This document shows, one piece after another, positions 6,080 to 13,417 of a stretch of 13,649 nt of DNA; the stretch's first letter is position 1, and every line of letters starts with the position of its first letter. Position numbers and translations under genes: made by a program. The DNA is from Acidobacteriota bacterium (GTDB lineage Bacteria > Acidobacteriota > UBA890 > WLXD01), in NCBI GenBank assembly GCA_022571615.1, contig JACZXM010000014.1, positions 1 through 13,649 of the forward strand, in the 5' to 3' direction. The notes beneath the pieces are model-generated. The model had not been told where the DNA came from and did not search any database. It saw only the letters and a list, made by a program, of their open reading frames with translations.

Positions 6080-8088
6080 CGCTGCCTCGGGCTGCCAGAC
6101 CCGGGTGGCCGGGCCGCCGGCAACGTGGGCTCCCGTTGGCCGCGTTGGGTGGTTTCTCGCGGATCGATCGGAATCTCTCGGTACCCGACCTGGTCCGCGG
6201 GCACACCGAAGTAGCTGGCCAGGACCTGGCCTCCGAGCGGCGCGGCCACGGCACCGCCGCCGCCCGCGTGCTCGAGAAAAACCGCTAGCACGATCTCGGG
6301 CTCCTGGATCGGGGCTACGGCCACGAACCAGGCGTGGTTGCGAAGGTGCTCGGGCCGGTCTTCATCCTTCTCGGCGACGCGCTCGGAGGAGGCCATCTGG
6401 GCAGTGCCGGTCTTGCCGCCGACCTGGATGGGTTGCAGGCGTGCCTGGCGCGAGGTGCCGTAACTGATCGAGCCCGCCATGCCGCGTAACACTACGCGGC
6501 GGGTCGATTCGCGGAACTCGGCCGGCCGCGCCAGTAGCGTATGGGTGCGCGCGGCGGCGCGGCCCGCACTCGGTTCCTCGACCCGGTACAGAAGGTGCGG
6601 CTGTCGGACGAATCCGGTGGCGACGATCGAGACCAGGTGCGCTAGTTGCAGCGGGCTCACCTGCAGCATGCCCTGGCCAATGGAGATTGAGACCGTATCA
6701 CCGGGGTAGTAACGTCGCCCGGTCGATTGCAGCCACTCGTCGCTCGGGATCAAGCCGCTCTGCTCCTGGGGCAGATCGATGCCGGTGACATTCCCAAGTC
6801 CCAGGCGGGAGGCCCACTTGACGATCCGTTCGCGACCGAGCCTGACACCGAGCTCGTAAAAGAAGCTGTTGCACGAGAGCGCCAGCGCCTGCACCACGTT
6901 GACCTCCCCGTGCTGTCCGAGGCAATCGAAGAAGCGTCCATAGAAGGTCTTGCCTCCGGGGCAGAAATAGCGCGTTCTCGGAGTGATGATGCCCTCTTCG
7001 AGCCCGGCGGTGGCCACCACCAGCTTGAAGATCGAGCCCGGTGGGAGATTGGCGCCTAGTGTCCGGTTTCGCAGCGGGCGCTCAGGATCCTGGATCAGTG
7101 CCTGCCAGTCCTGCACCGAGAAGCGGGCGGCGAACGCATTGGGGTCGAACGAAGGTGAGCTGGCGAGCGCCAGGATGCCTCCGGTGTTGGCGTCCAGGAC
7201 CACGACCGCCCCCTTCCTGCCGCGCAGCAATGCTTCGATGCGCTCCTGCAGGTTCACATCCAGCGTCAAGATCACCGTGCGACCCGGGTCGGGGGGCTGC
7301 TGGTCGAGCGTGCGGACCTCGCGGCCGCTGGAATCGACCACCGCTAGCTTGCTGCCCGGAGCCCCTGCCAGATCGTCGTTGTAAACACCCTCGACCCCGA
7401 GCTGTCCGACGATATCGCCCATGGAGTACGCGCTGCCCCAGGTGGCGAGCTGCCGGGGTGAGATCTCGCCCACGTGGCCGAGTACGTGCGCCGCCGTCGT
7501 GCCACGCGGATAGTAGCGCTGGATCCCCACCTGGACGATGACTCCCGGGTATTCGCGCCGGCGGGCTTGGATGGTGACGACCTTGTCCTGGGAGACACCC
7601 GACGCCAACACCGCCGGCATGAAGCGGGGTAGACGGCGCTGGGTATCGAGCCGCGCCCCCAGCGTCGCCAGTGGTTGATCGAGCACCCTGCTCAGCCACT
7701 CCAGCACGGCGGTCTCGTCCTCGACCGCTTCGCGGATCAGCGCCACCTCGTAGGAGGCGCGGTTGGTCGCCAGTACCTCGCCGTTACGGTCGAGGATCAG
7801 CCCCCGCGCCGCACGTATCCGCGTCTGGCGGAGCTGGTTATTGTCGGCGAGCTCCGCGTAGTGCGCGCCGTGCACGAGCTGCAGCTGCCAGAATCCCAGC
7901 AACAAGATCAGCACCGCCGCGGCCACTGTCCATTCCACCACCCTGACCCGCGCGGCCAGGCGCGCCCTATCGGCGTCGGTCTCCAGGGCCCTCCGCTGCA
8001 GACGCTCGGCGCCGTAGAAGGCACGCGCCTTTCGCGATCGTTCGCGTGCGCGCCCGCCCGGATTGGAGCGCCAAGGACCGGCGGTCAT
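6076..8088 (-). CDS. mrdA: Penicillin-binding protein 2, elongasome transpeptidase
   Basis: This is a class B penicillin-binding protein that cross-links peptidoglycan during cell elongation, anchored in the inner membrane with its catalytic domain in the periplasm. The 670 residues comprise a basic cytoplasmic tail of about 50 residues, one membrane anchor (about 52-70, VEWTVAAAVLILLLGFWQLQ), a pedestal domain beginning RGLILDRNGEVLATN, and a transpeptidase domain. The active-site triad motifs are Ser352-x-x-Lys355 (GSIFK), Ser405-Cys-Asn407, and Lys559-Thr-Gly (GGKTGTAQ). The arginine-rich N-terminal tail is somewhat longer than in Escherichia coli PBP2. The ATG at 8088 has GAGG about 10 nt upstream and lies 15 nt after the mreD stop. 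The 3' end overlaps rodA by four bases. Confidence 0.97.
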   Translation of the reverse strand: MTAGPWRSNPGGRARERSRKARAFYGAERLQRRALETDADRARLAARVRVVEWTVAAAVLILLLGFWQLQLVHGAHYAELADNNQLRQTRIRAARGLILDRNGEVLATNRASYEVALIREAVEDETAVLEWLSRVLDQPLATLGARLDTQRRLPRFMPAVLASGVSQDKVVTIQARRREYPGVIVQVGIQRYYPRGTTAAHVLGHVGEISPRQLATWGSAYSMGDIVGQLGVEGVYNDDLAGAPGSKLAVVDSSGREVRTLDQQPPDPGRTVILTLDVNLQERIEALLRGRKGAVVVLDANTGGILALASSPSFDPNAFAARFSVQDWQALIQDPERPLRNRTLGANLPPGSIFKLVVATAGLEEGIITPRTRYFCPGGKTFYGRFFDCLGQHGEVNVVQALALSCNSFFYELGVRLGRERIVKWASRLGLGNVTGIDLPQEQSGLIPSDEWLQSTGRRYYPGDTVSISIGQGMLQVSPLQLAHLVSIVATGFVRQPHLLYRVEEPSAGRAAARTHTLLARPAEFRESTRRVVLRGMAGSISYGTSRQARLQPIQVGGKTGTAQMASSERVAEKDEDRPEHLRNHAWFVAVAPIQEPEIVLAVFLEHAGGGGAVAAPLGGQVLASYFGVPADQVGYREIPIDPRETTQRGQREPTLPAARPPGSGSPRQR

Positions 8089-8103
8089 GGATTCGATGCC
8101 TCG

Positions 8104-8613
8104 CTAACGGAGTGTCAATTGGGAACGGGAGCGCCACAGGCGCCATCTCATACCAACCCGCGGGCCTGCGATCAAGAGAGTTCCGCACAGGAGCGCGGTG
8201 GCGAGCCCGCGGCCGAGCACCAGCGGCGCCCCTTCGGCGCCAGGCCAATTCAAGAACAACAGCAAGGTGCGGACGATCGCCGACTCGACGAACGCGGCAA
8301 CTCCGATGACCAAGGCCTCGGCAAGCGGCCCGCGGACCATGAGGACGGCACCAAGCGACGCGATCATGGCGGAGGCCGCCGTCTTGGCGAACGCATGCAG
8401 GCCGAGCAGACCGCCGGCGAGGCTATCCTGGAGGAACCCGGCGAAGGCGCCCGAGAACACGGCGGCCGGGAACGGCAACCGCAGCGCTAGCAGGCCGACG
8501 GCGATCATCAGGCCGTCCACCAGCCCGAGCGGATTCCACACCTGAGTCATGATGCTCTGCGCCACGCCGACGCCCAGCAGTAGCGCCACGATCTGCAGGG
8601 CGGTCCTGATCAC
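8104..8613 (-). CDS. mreD: Rod shape-determining protein MreD
   Basis: MreD is a small inner-membrane protein of the elongasome that associates with MreC and regulates PBP2-RodA. The 169-residue product is mostly hydrophobic, with about five membrane segments. Examples are TALQIVALLLGVGVAQSI near the start, the LVDGLMIAVGLLAL helix, and the FAGFLQDSLAGGLLGLHAF segment characteristic of the family. The start is a GTG at 8613 that overlaps the mreC stop (GTGA), so translation is probably coupled. MreD sequences are poorly conserved; the assignment rests on topology, the short family motif and position between mreC and mrdA. Confidence 0.92.
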   Translation of the reverse strand: MIRTALQIVALLLGVGVAQSIMTQVWNPLGLVDGLMIAVGLLALRLPFPAAVFSGAFAGFLQDSLAGGLLGLHAFAKTAASAMIASLGAVLMVRGPLAEALVIGVAAFVESAIVRTLLLFLNWPGAEGAPLVLGRGLATALLCGTLLIAGPRVGMRWRLWRSRSQLTLR

Positions 8614-9473
8614 GATGCCAGCGGGCCTGCTAGGGGGGCGATGACCAGCACCGTCTCGAGTCGTAGCACATCAACATCCGGACGAACTCGAACCTCGAGG
8701 AATAGAGCCGTTTCCTCGCGCGCCAGCGGCACGCGCGGGGTGCCGGGCACCGGTGGCCCGACGGTGAACGACGCCACTGTCCCCACCCGGATCCCCGCCG
8801 GGTAGAGACCGTCCTCTCCCGAGGTGACAATCGGCTCCCGCTGCCGGATCTCAGTCATGCTGTTGATGTAGCGCAGCTCGAGTTCGGGTCCATCGCTGCC
8901 GTTGACCAATCCCGTTGCCCGTGACTCGGCGAGGCGGGCGCCGACGCCGCTGAGCGGATCTGTGATCAGCTGCACGATGCTGGTCCAACGTGCCACCTGC
9001 ACCACGCGGCCTACCAGCGAGCCATCGGGTGAGAGCACCGGAGCGTCGAGCACGATCCCGTCGGCGGAGCCGCGGTCGAGAGTGACGGCCTGGTAGCGGT
9101 GAGCCAGGTCGCGGCCGACGACGCGGGCAAGGCGCGCTCCCTGGGCGGAGGCTGGACCGAGGTCCAGGAGGGCTCGCAGACGGTCGTTTTCGTGCCGCGT
9201 CTCTTGGAGCTCACGCAGCCGTCGCTGCAGATCTGCGTTCTCGGCGCGCAGCTCCTCGTTTCGCGCCGCCGTGCCGACGAGCCCGACGTAGCCGCGCCAG
9301 ACGGAGGCGACGCCGAACACCGCCGCCGATACGGCGCGGTGGATGGGAGACACAACACCGAGCACGGCTCCCCGGGCGGTGGACAGCGTGCGTTCGGCGC
9401 TTACCTGATAGGTAAGCATGACGAAGAAGAGCAGCAGCAGCCCGGTCACGAGACCGACCTTGCGAGCAGCCAT
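8610..9473 (-). CDS. mreC: Rod shape-determining protein MreC
   Basis: MreC is a bitopic protein whose periplasmic domain activates PBP2-RodA. The product has 287 residues with a membrane helix at about 6-24 (VGLVTGLLLLFFVMLTYQV), a coiled coil at about 70-105 (RNEELRAENADLQRRLREL) and a C-terminal beta-rich domain containing VGRVVQVARWTSIVQLITDP. The ATG at 9473 is preferred because it puts the membrane anchor at the very N-terminus; a GTG at 9506 lies inside mreB. The start lies inside a copy of the dispersed repeat end: GGTGGAAG is the only ribosome-binding-like sequence close to the ATG, while GGAGG overlaps the mreB stop and is about 18 nt away. The 3' end overlaps mreD by four bases. 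Confidence 0.95.
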   Translation of the reverse strand: MAARKVGLVTGLLLLFFVMLTYQVSAERTLSTARGAVLGVVSPIHRAVSAAVFGVASVWRGYVGLVGTAARNEELRAENADLQRRLRELQETRHENDRLRALLDLGPASAQGARLARVVGRDLAHRYQAVTLDRGSADGIVLDAPVLSPDGSLVGRVVQVARWTSIVQLITDPLSGVGARLAESRATGLVNGSDGPELELRYINSMTEIRQREPIVTSGEDGLYPAGIRVGTVASFTVGPPVPGTPRVPLAREETALFLEVRVRPDVDVLRLETVLVIAPLAGPLAS

Positions 9474-9496
9474 CACACTTCCACCACGGCCTCCTA
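9470..9496 (-). repeat. Solo copy of the element end forming the mreB-mreC junction
   Basis: 26 of 27 bases equal the outer 27 bases of the perfect 33-bp terminal repeats at 115-147 and 13490-13522. On the minus strand it contains, in order, the TAG stop of mreB (9494-9496), the ribosome-binding region GGTGGAAG, and the ATG of mreC (9471-9473). The repeat therefore fills the entire intergenic space. No hairpin module is attached. It may be an element relic recruited as a translation signal, or the source sequence from which the terminal repeat arose. Confidence 0.8.
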
Positions 9497-10510
9497 AGGC
9501 AAGCACACCCGTCGCAGCAGATCCATGTCTTCGAGCATACGGCCGACGCCCAGCACGACGGTCGAGAGCGGATCCTCGGTGATCGTGACCGGCACTCCGG
9601 TTTCCTCGCGCAGGCGCACGTCCAGGTTGCGGAGCAGGGCGCCGCCGCCGGTCAGGACGATACCCTTGTCCACGAAATCCGCCGCCAGTTCGGGCGGTGT
9701 GTTCTCGAGCGTCATGCGGACCGCCTCGACGATCGTGCTCACCGGCTCGCTCAGGGCCTCGCGAATCTCGCGGTCGGTGATGGTTATGGTCTTGGGAATT
9801 CCTTCCACCAGGTCGCGTCCCTTGACGTCCAGGGTAAGCTCTTCATCGAGAGGATAGGCGGACCCGATATCGATCTTGATTTGCTCGGCGGTGCGCTCGC
9901 CAATCAGCAGGCTGTAGTTGCGCTTGATGTAGTTGGTGATCGCCTCGTCGAGCTCGTTGCCGCCGATGCGGATCGAGCGCGAGTAGACAATCCCTGCCAT
10001 TGAAATGACCGCGACGTCGGTGGTGCCACCGCCGATATCGACGATCAGATTGCCCGACGGCTCGGTGATCGGCAGGCCGGCTCCGATCGCCGCCGACATG
10101 GCCTCTTCGACTAGATACACCTCCGAGGCCTTCGCCCGGTACGCCGTGTCGCGCACGGCGCGCTCCTCGACCTTGGTGATTCCGCTCGGTACGCCGATAA
10201 CAATGCGCGGGCGGACCAGAAAGCGTCGATTGTGCACCCGCCGGATGAAGTACGAGAGCATCTGCTCGGTGACCTCGAAGTCGGCGATCACGCCGTCTTT
10301 GAGCGGACGCACGGCGACGATGTGGCCCGGTGTCCGGCCTAGCATCTCCTTGGCTTCCTTGCCGACTGCCTCGATCTTGTTGGTCTTCTTGTTGATGGCG
10401 ACGATCGAGGGCTCGCGAACGACGACGCCCTTGTTGCGCATGAACACCAGCGTGTTGGAGGTGCCCAGATCGATCGCGATGTCGTTGGAAAAAGCCGAAA
10501 AAATCGACAC
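9494..10510 (-). CDS. mreB: Rod shape-determining actin homologue MreB
   Basis: MreB forms membrane-associated ATP-dependent filaments that orient the elongasome. The product has 338 residues from the chosen start. Actin-fold motifs are clear: phosphate-1 IDLGTSNT (from Asp14), phosphate-2 VDIGGGTTDVAVIS, and the adenosine motif LTGGGALLRNLD. The N-terminal MSIFSAFSNDIAIDLGT fits the short amphipathic N-terminus of Gram-negative MreB. That start is a GTG at 10510. No ATG is available nearby and no good Shine-Dalgarno sequence precedes it (GGTAAG is the nearest). A longer frame begins at 10837 but its extra 109 residues are unlike MreB and run into the divergent ppiD gene, so it is rejected. 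It is the first gene of the mre-mrd operon. Confidence 0.96.
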   Translation of the reverse strand: MSIFSAFSNDIAIDLGTSNTLVFMRNKGVVVREPSIVAINKKTNKIEAVGKEAKEMLGRTPGHIVAVRPLKDGVIADFEVTEQMLSYFIRRVHNRRFLVRPRIVIGVPSGITKVEERAVRDTAYRAKASEVYLVEEAMSAAIGAGLPITEPSGNLIVDIGGGTTDVAVISMAGIVYSRSIRIGGNELDEAITNYIKRNYSLLIGERTAEQIKIDIGSAYPLDEELTLDVKGRDLVEGIPKTITITDREIREALSEPVSTIVEAVRMTLENTPPELAADFVDKGIVLTGGGALLRNLDVRLREETGVPVTITEDPLSTVVLGVGRMLEDMDLLRRVCLP

Positions 10511-10766
10511 GGGACTTACCGAGTTAGCTGCAGCAGGCAGAGACCGATTGACTGTAACACGGGCCGATCCGACGCTTGGCGGCCCCGCCGGGTGCGTGCA
10601 CAGAGTGCCCTGGACCGCTGTGTCCAGCACCCGCCAGCTTGTCCGCGTGGCGGGATGACGGCTACCATAGACGGGTCTGAAGCTTGAACTCGCTACCCTC
10701 ACGACCGCCACAGCCTCATCACGCAGCTCCTGGCGGGCAGTGCCTGATTCCTCGGAGTAATCCACC
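10511..10766. promoter_or_regulatory. Divergent control region between mreB and ppiD
   Basis: This 256-nt region must hold the promoters for both operons. It contains three inverted repeats: GGCGG/CCGCC at 10578-10589, CTGGAC/GTCCAG at 10610-10627, and a perfect CCCGCCA/TGGCGGG with an 11-nt spacer at 10630-10654. A weak plus-strand promoter candidate is TTGTCC (10639-10644) and TACCAT (10663-10668), 18 nt apart. Its -35 element lies between the arms of the last repeat, which could therefore be an operator. I find no convincing minus-strand promoter for mreB. Confidence 0.35.
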
Positions 10767-12674
10767 GTGCTTGATACCCTGCGCCGCAACGTACGTCGTC
10801 TTTCCTGGACGCTGTGGCTGGTCATCGCCGCCTTCATTGTTCTCTACATACCCAACCTCGTTGCTGGCGGTGGAAGCAACGTGGTTGCGGAGGTCGCTGG
10901 TGACCCCATCATGGCGGCGGAGTTTCGGCGCAACTTCAACGAGCAGCTGAGCTACTACCGCAACCTGAACCAAGGTGAGCTGCCCGACGACTTCGCCCAA
11001 AGCCTGCAGATCCGCAACGTGGTGCTGGAGCAAATGATCCGGCAGCGCCTGGTGCTCGTGGCGGCGCGGGACCAGGGCTTCGCCATCGCGCCACAAGAGA
11101 TTAAGGACCGGATCATGGAGTATCCGGTCTTTCGCGACGACGAGGGGCATTGGGTCGGTGATCAGGAGTACCTGACGATCCTGCGCAGCAATGGCCAGGA
11201 TCCGGCCTCGTTCGAGGAGTCCATTATCAGCGAGCTGCTGGTGGAACGGCTCACCGGGGTGATCACCGAGGGAGTGAGGATCACCGACCGCGAGCTGCAG
11301 GATCTGTACCAGCGCCGGAACGAGACCGTGAGCTTTGAGTTCGTGCAAGTACGACCGACCGCATTCGAACTCGATGTCGGCGCTGGGATCACCGTTGACG
11401 AGCTGATCGCCCACTACGAACGGGATCCGGACGCCTACCGGTTGCCCGAGCAGCGTCGCGTCAGCTACGTGTTGATCGATACGGAAGCGATCCGCGACGC
11501 GGTGCAGATCGATGAGGATGCGCTGCGTGCCGAGTATGAGGCCAAGATCGCCGACTACACCACAGGGGAGCAGGTCAAGGCGCGGCAGATCCTGTTCCGA
11601 GTGCCTCCCGGGGTGTCGCAGGAGGAAAAGGACGAGATCCGAACGAGGGCCGAGGAGGCAGTGCAACGGCTCGCCGAGGGTGCCGACTTCGCGGCGCTGG
11701 CGATCGAGCTGTCCGACGATCCTTCGGCCGCCGCCGGCGGTGATTTGGGATGGGTTACACGGGGCCGGCAGGTCGAAGGGTTCGACGAGATCGCTTTCGA
11801 GCTCGAGCCGGGTTCCATCTCCGAGATCGCCGACACGGCGTTCGGTTTTCACATCATTCGGGTCGAGGAGGAGCGCGCCGAGCAAGTGCAGCCGTTCGAG
11901 GAGGTCCGCGGACAGCTCCAGCAGCGCTTGGCGTGGGAACGCGCTGAGGAACAGGCCTCGGAGATGTCCGAGCGACTGCGCCGAGAGGTGCTGCGGGGAA
12001 CGGGGCTCGAGGCCTTGACCCAGGAGCACGGCCTGAGCATCGACACCAGCCCGTTCTTCACCCAGGAGACGGGCTTCGGGGAGTACATCTCCGCGGAGGT
12101 CACCGGCCGGGTTTTTTCGCTCGGGCAGGGCCGTGTCGGCGAACCGGTGCGGGTGCGACGTGGCTACCTCATATTCCGGGTCGACGAGATCGCGGCGCCT
12201 CACACGCCGGCGTTCGAGCAGTGCAAGCAAGCGGTTCGCGCCGATGTGATCGAAATTCGAGCTCGGGAACGTGCCGCCCAGGTGGCTTCGGAGTACGTCG
12301 AGCGTATGCGTCAGGGCGAGACCACGCGAGCCATTGCAGACGACGCCTCGACGGTCCTGGACACCGCCGAGGCGCTAACGCGAGACGGCTTCGTTCCAGC
12401 GCTGGGCAGATCGGTGGAGTTGCTCAATGCTGCCTTCGGTCTCGATAGCGGGCAGGTCGGCGGGCCGGTCGAGGTCGACGATCGGCTGGTCGTGTTTCGT
12501 CTCACCGAGCACCGCCAACCCGACTGGAGCCTGTTCGCCGAGCAGCAGGATGCGCTGCGAGAGCAAGAGATCGGAGAGCGCCGCAACCGACTGTTCGAGG
12601 GATTCGTGCAGCGGTTGCGCGATCGCTACAGAGTGCGAATCCACGAGGATGTCCTGCAGCGCGTTGCCGGCTGA
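10767..12674 (+). CDS. ppiD: Membrane-anchored periplasmic peptidyl-prolyl isomerase, PpiD/SurA-like
   Basis: The product is a periplasmic folding factor tethered to the inner membrane, expected to receive proteins emerging from the Sec translocon. The 635 residues match PpiD length. A short cytoplasmic N-terminus is followed by one membrane helix (about residues 13-33, SWTLWLVIAAFIVLYIPNL), a SurA-N-like chaperone region, and a parvulin (PpiC) domain at about 269-368 (VKARQILFRVPP, AGGDLGWVTRGR, FGFHIIRVEEE). A C-terminal region with a second, degenerate parvulin-like stretch follows (FGLDSGQVGGPVEVDDRLVVFRL near 557-580). The start is GTG at 10767, with CGGAG 9 nt upstream. The stop overlaps the nadE start by one base. 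The symbol reflects domain architecture; whether the parvulin domain is active cannot be told. Confidence 0.88.
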   Translation: MLDTLRRNVRRLSWTLWLVIAAFIVLYIPNLVAGGGSNVVAEVAGDPIMAAEFRRNFNEQLSYYRNLNQGELPDDFAQSLQIRNVVLEQMIRQRLVLVAARDQGFAIAPQEIKDRIMEYPVFRDDEGHWVGDQEYLTILRSNGQDPASFEESIISELLVERLTGVITEGVRITDRELQDLYQRRNETVSFEFVQVRPTAFELDVGAGITVDELIAHYERDPDAYRLPEQRRVSYVLIDTEAIRDAVQIDEDALRAEYEAKIADYTTGEQVKARQILFRVPPGVSQEEKDEIRTRAEEAVQRLAEGADFAALAIELSDDPSAAAGGDLGWVTRGRQVEGFDEIAFELEPGSISEIADTAFGFHIIRVEEERAEQVQPFEEVRGQLQQRLAWERAEEQASEMSERLRREVLRGTGLEALTQEHGLSIDTSPFFTQETGFGEYISAEVTGRVFSLGQGRVGEPVRVRRGYLIFRVDEIAAPHTPAFEQCKQAVRADVIEIRARERAAQVASEYVERMRQGETTRAIADDASTVLDTAEALTRDGFVPALGRSVELLNAAFGLDSGQVGGPVEVDDRLVVFRLTEHRQPDWSLFAEQQDALREQEIGERRNRLFEGFVQRLRDRYRVRIHEDVLQRVAG

Positions 12675-13417
12675 TGAACGCGGAGCGGGTCGCAGGGCAC
12701 CTGGTCGACTGGTTACGGTCGCAGGTCCAAGCGGCAGGCGCGGGCGGTCTGGTCTTCGGGCTCTCGGGCGGGGTCGACTCGGCCGTGGTCGGGCGATTGG
12801 CGCGCGACGCCTACCTTGAAGCTCATCTGGCTCTGATTCTGCCGATCCGGTCGGATCACCGCGACCTGCAGGACGCGCGGTTGGCTGTCGAGGCGCTGCA
12901 TCTGAGCGCCAAGGAGATCGTCCTGGACGCGGTGTACGAGCAATTCGCCAGCTCGCTGGGGGTCTCGTTCGCCGACTCCGGCGCGCTCGATCTGCCGCTG
13001 GCCAACCTCAAGGCACGTCTGCGAATGACGGCGCTCTACTACTACGCCAACCGCTACAGTTACCTGGTGGTCGGAACCGGGAACCGGTCGGAGCTGACGC
13101 TCGGTTACTTCACCAAGTACGGCGATGGCGGTGTGGACCTGCTACCGCTCGGACACCTGGTCAAGAGCGAGGTGCGGGCACTCGCTCAGCAACTCGGCGT
13201 GCCGGACTCGATCATCGCCAAGGCGCCGGCAGCGGGGATCTGGCCCGGCTTGACCGACGAGGGGGAGCTCGGGTTCAACTACGAGCAGCTCGAGGAGTAC
13301 TTGCTCGGTGGCACCGGGGAGGAGCTACGGGAGAATATCGAAGCCCGCCGACGGGCCAATGCGCACAAGCTCCGCACGCCGAAGCTTCCACCTCCGTCAT
13401 CGGCGATGGACCGATGA
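12674..13417 (+). CDS. nadE: NH3-dependent NAD+ synthetase
   Basis: NadE is the cytoplasmic enzyme that amidates deamido-NAD+ to NAD+ via an adenylated intermediate, the last step of NAD synthesis. The 247-residue protein has the ATP-pyrophosphatase P-loop SGGVDS at residues 31-36, the GTGNRSELTLGYFTKYGDGG substrate-binding segment, and the PLGHLVKSEVRALA and APAAGIWPGLTDEGELG motifs. There is no N-terminal nitrilase-type glutaminase domain, so ammonia must be supplied directly or by a separate glutaminase. The ATG overlaps the ppiD stop (TGATG), implying co-expression. The last residues also overlap the start of another plus-strand frame (ATGA at 13414-13417). Confidence 0.95.
   Translation: MNAERVAGHLVDWLRSQVQAAGAGGLVFGLSGGVDSAVVGRLARDAYLEAHLALILPIRSDHRDLQDARLAVEALHLSAKEIVLDAVYEQFASSLGVSFADSGALDLPLANLKARLRMTALYYYANRYSYLVVGTGNRSELTLGYFTKYGDGGVDLLPLGHLVKSEVRALAQQLGVPDSIIAKAPAAGIWPGLTDEGELGFNYEQLEEYLLGGTGEELRENIEARRRANAHKLRTPKLPPPSSAMDR

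Noticed and set aside
4713..6254. A 513-codon minus-strand frame overlapping rodA
   Set aside because: RodA in the other frame has clear SEDS motifs and an ATGA overlap with mrdA; this frame is rich in Arg, Pro and Gly and unrecognisable.
10719..12230. A 503-codon minus-strand frame opposite ppiD
   Set aside because: Antisense shadow of a well-supported gene in high-GC DNA; the product has no family features.
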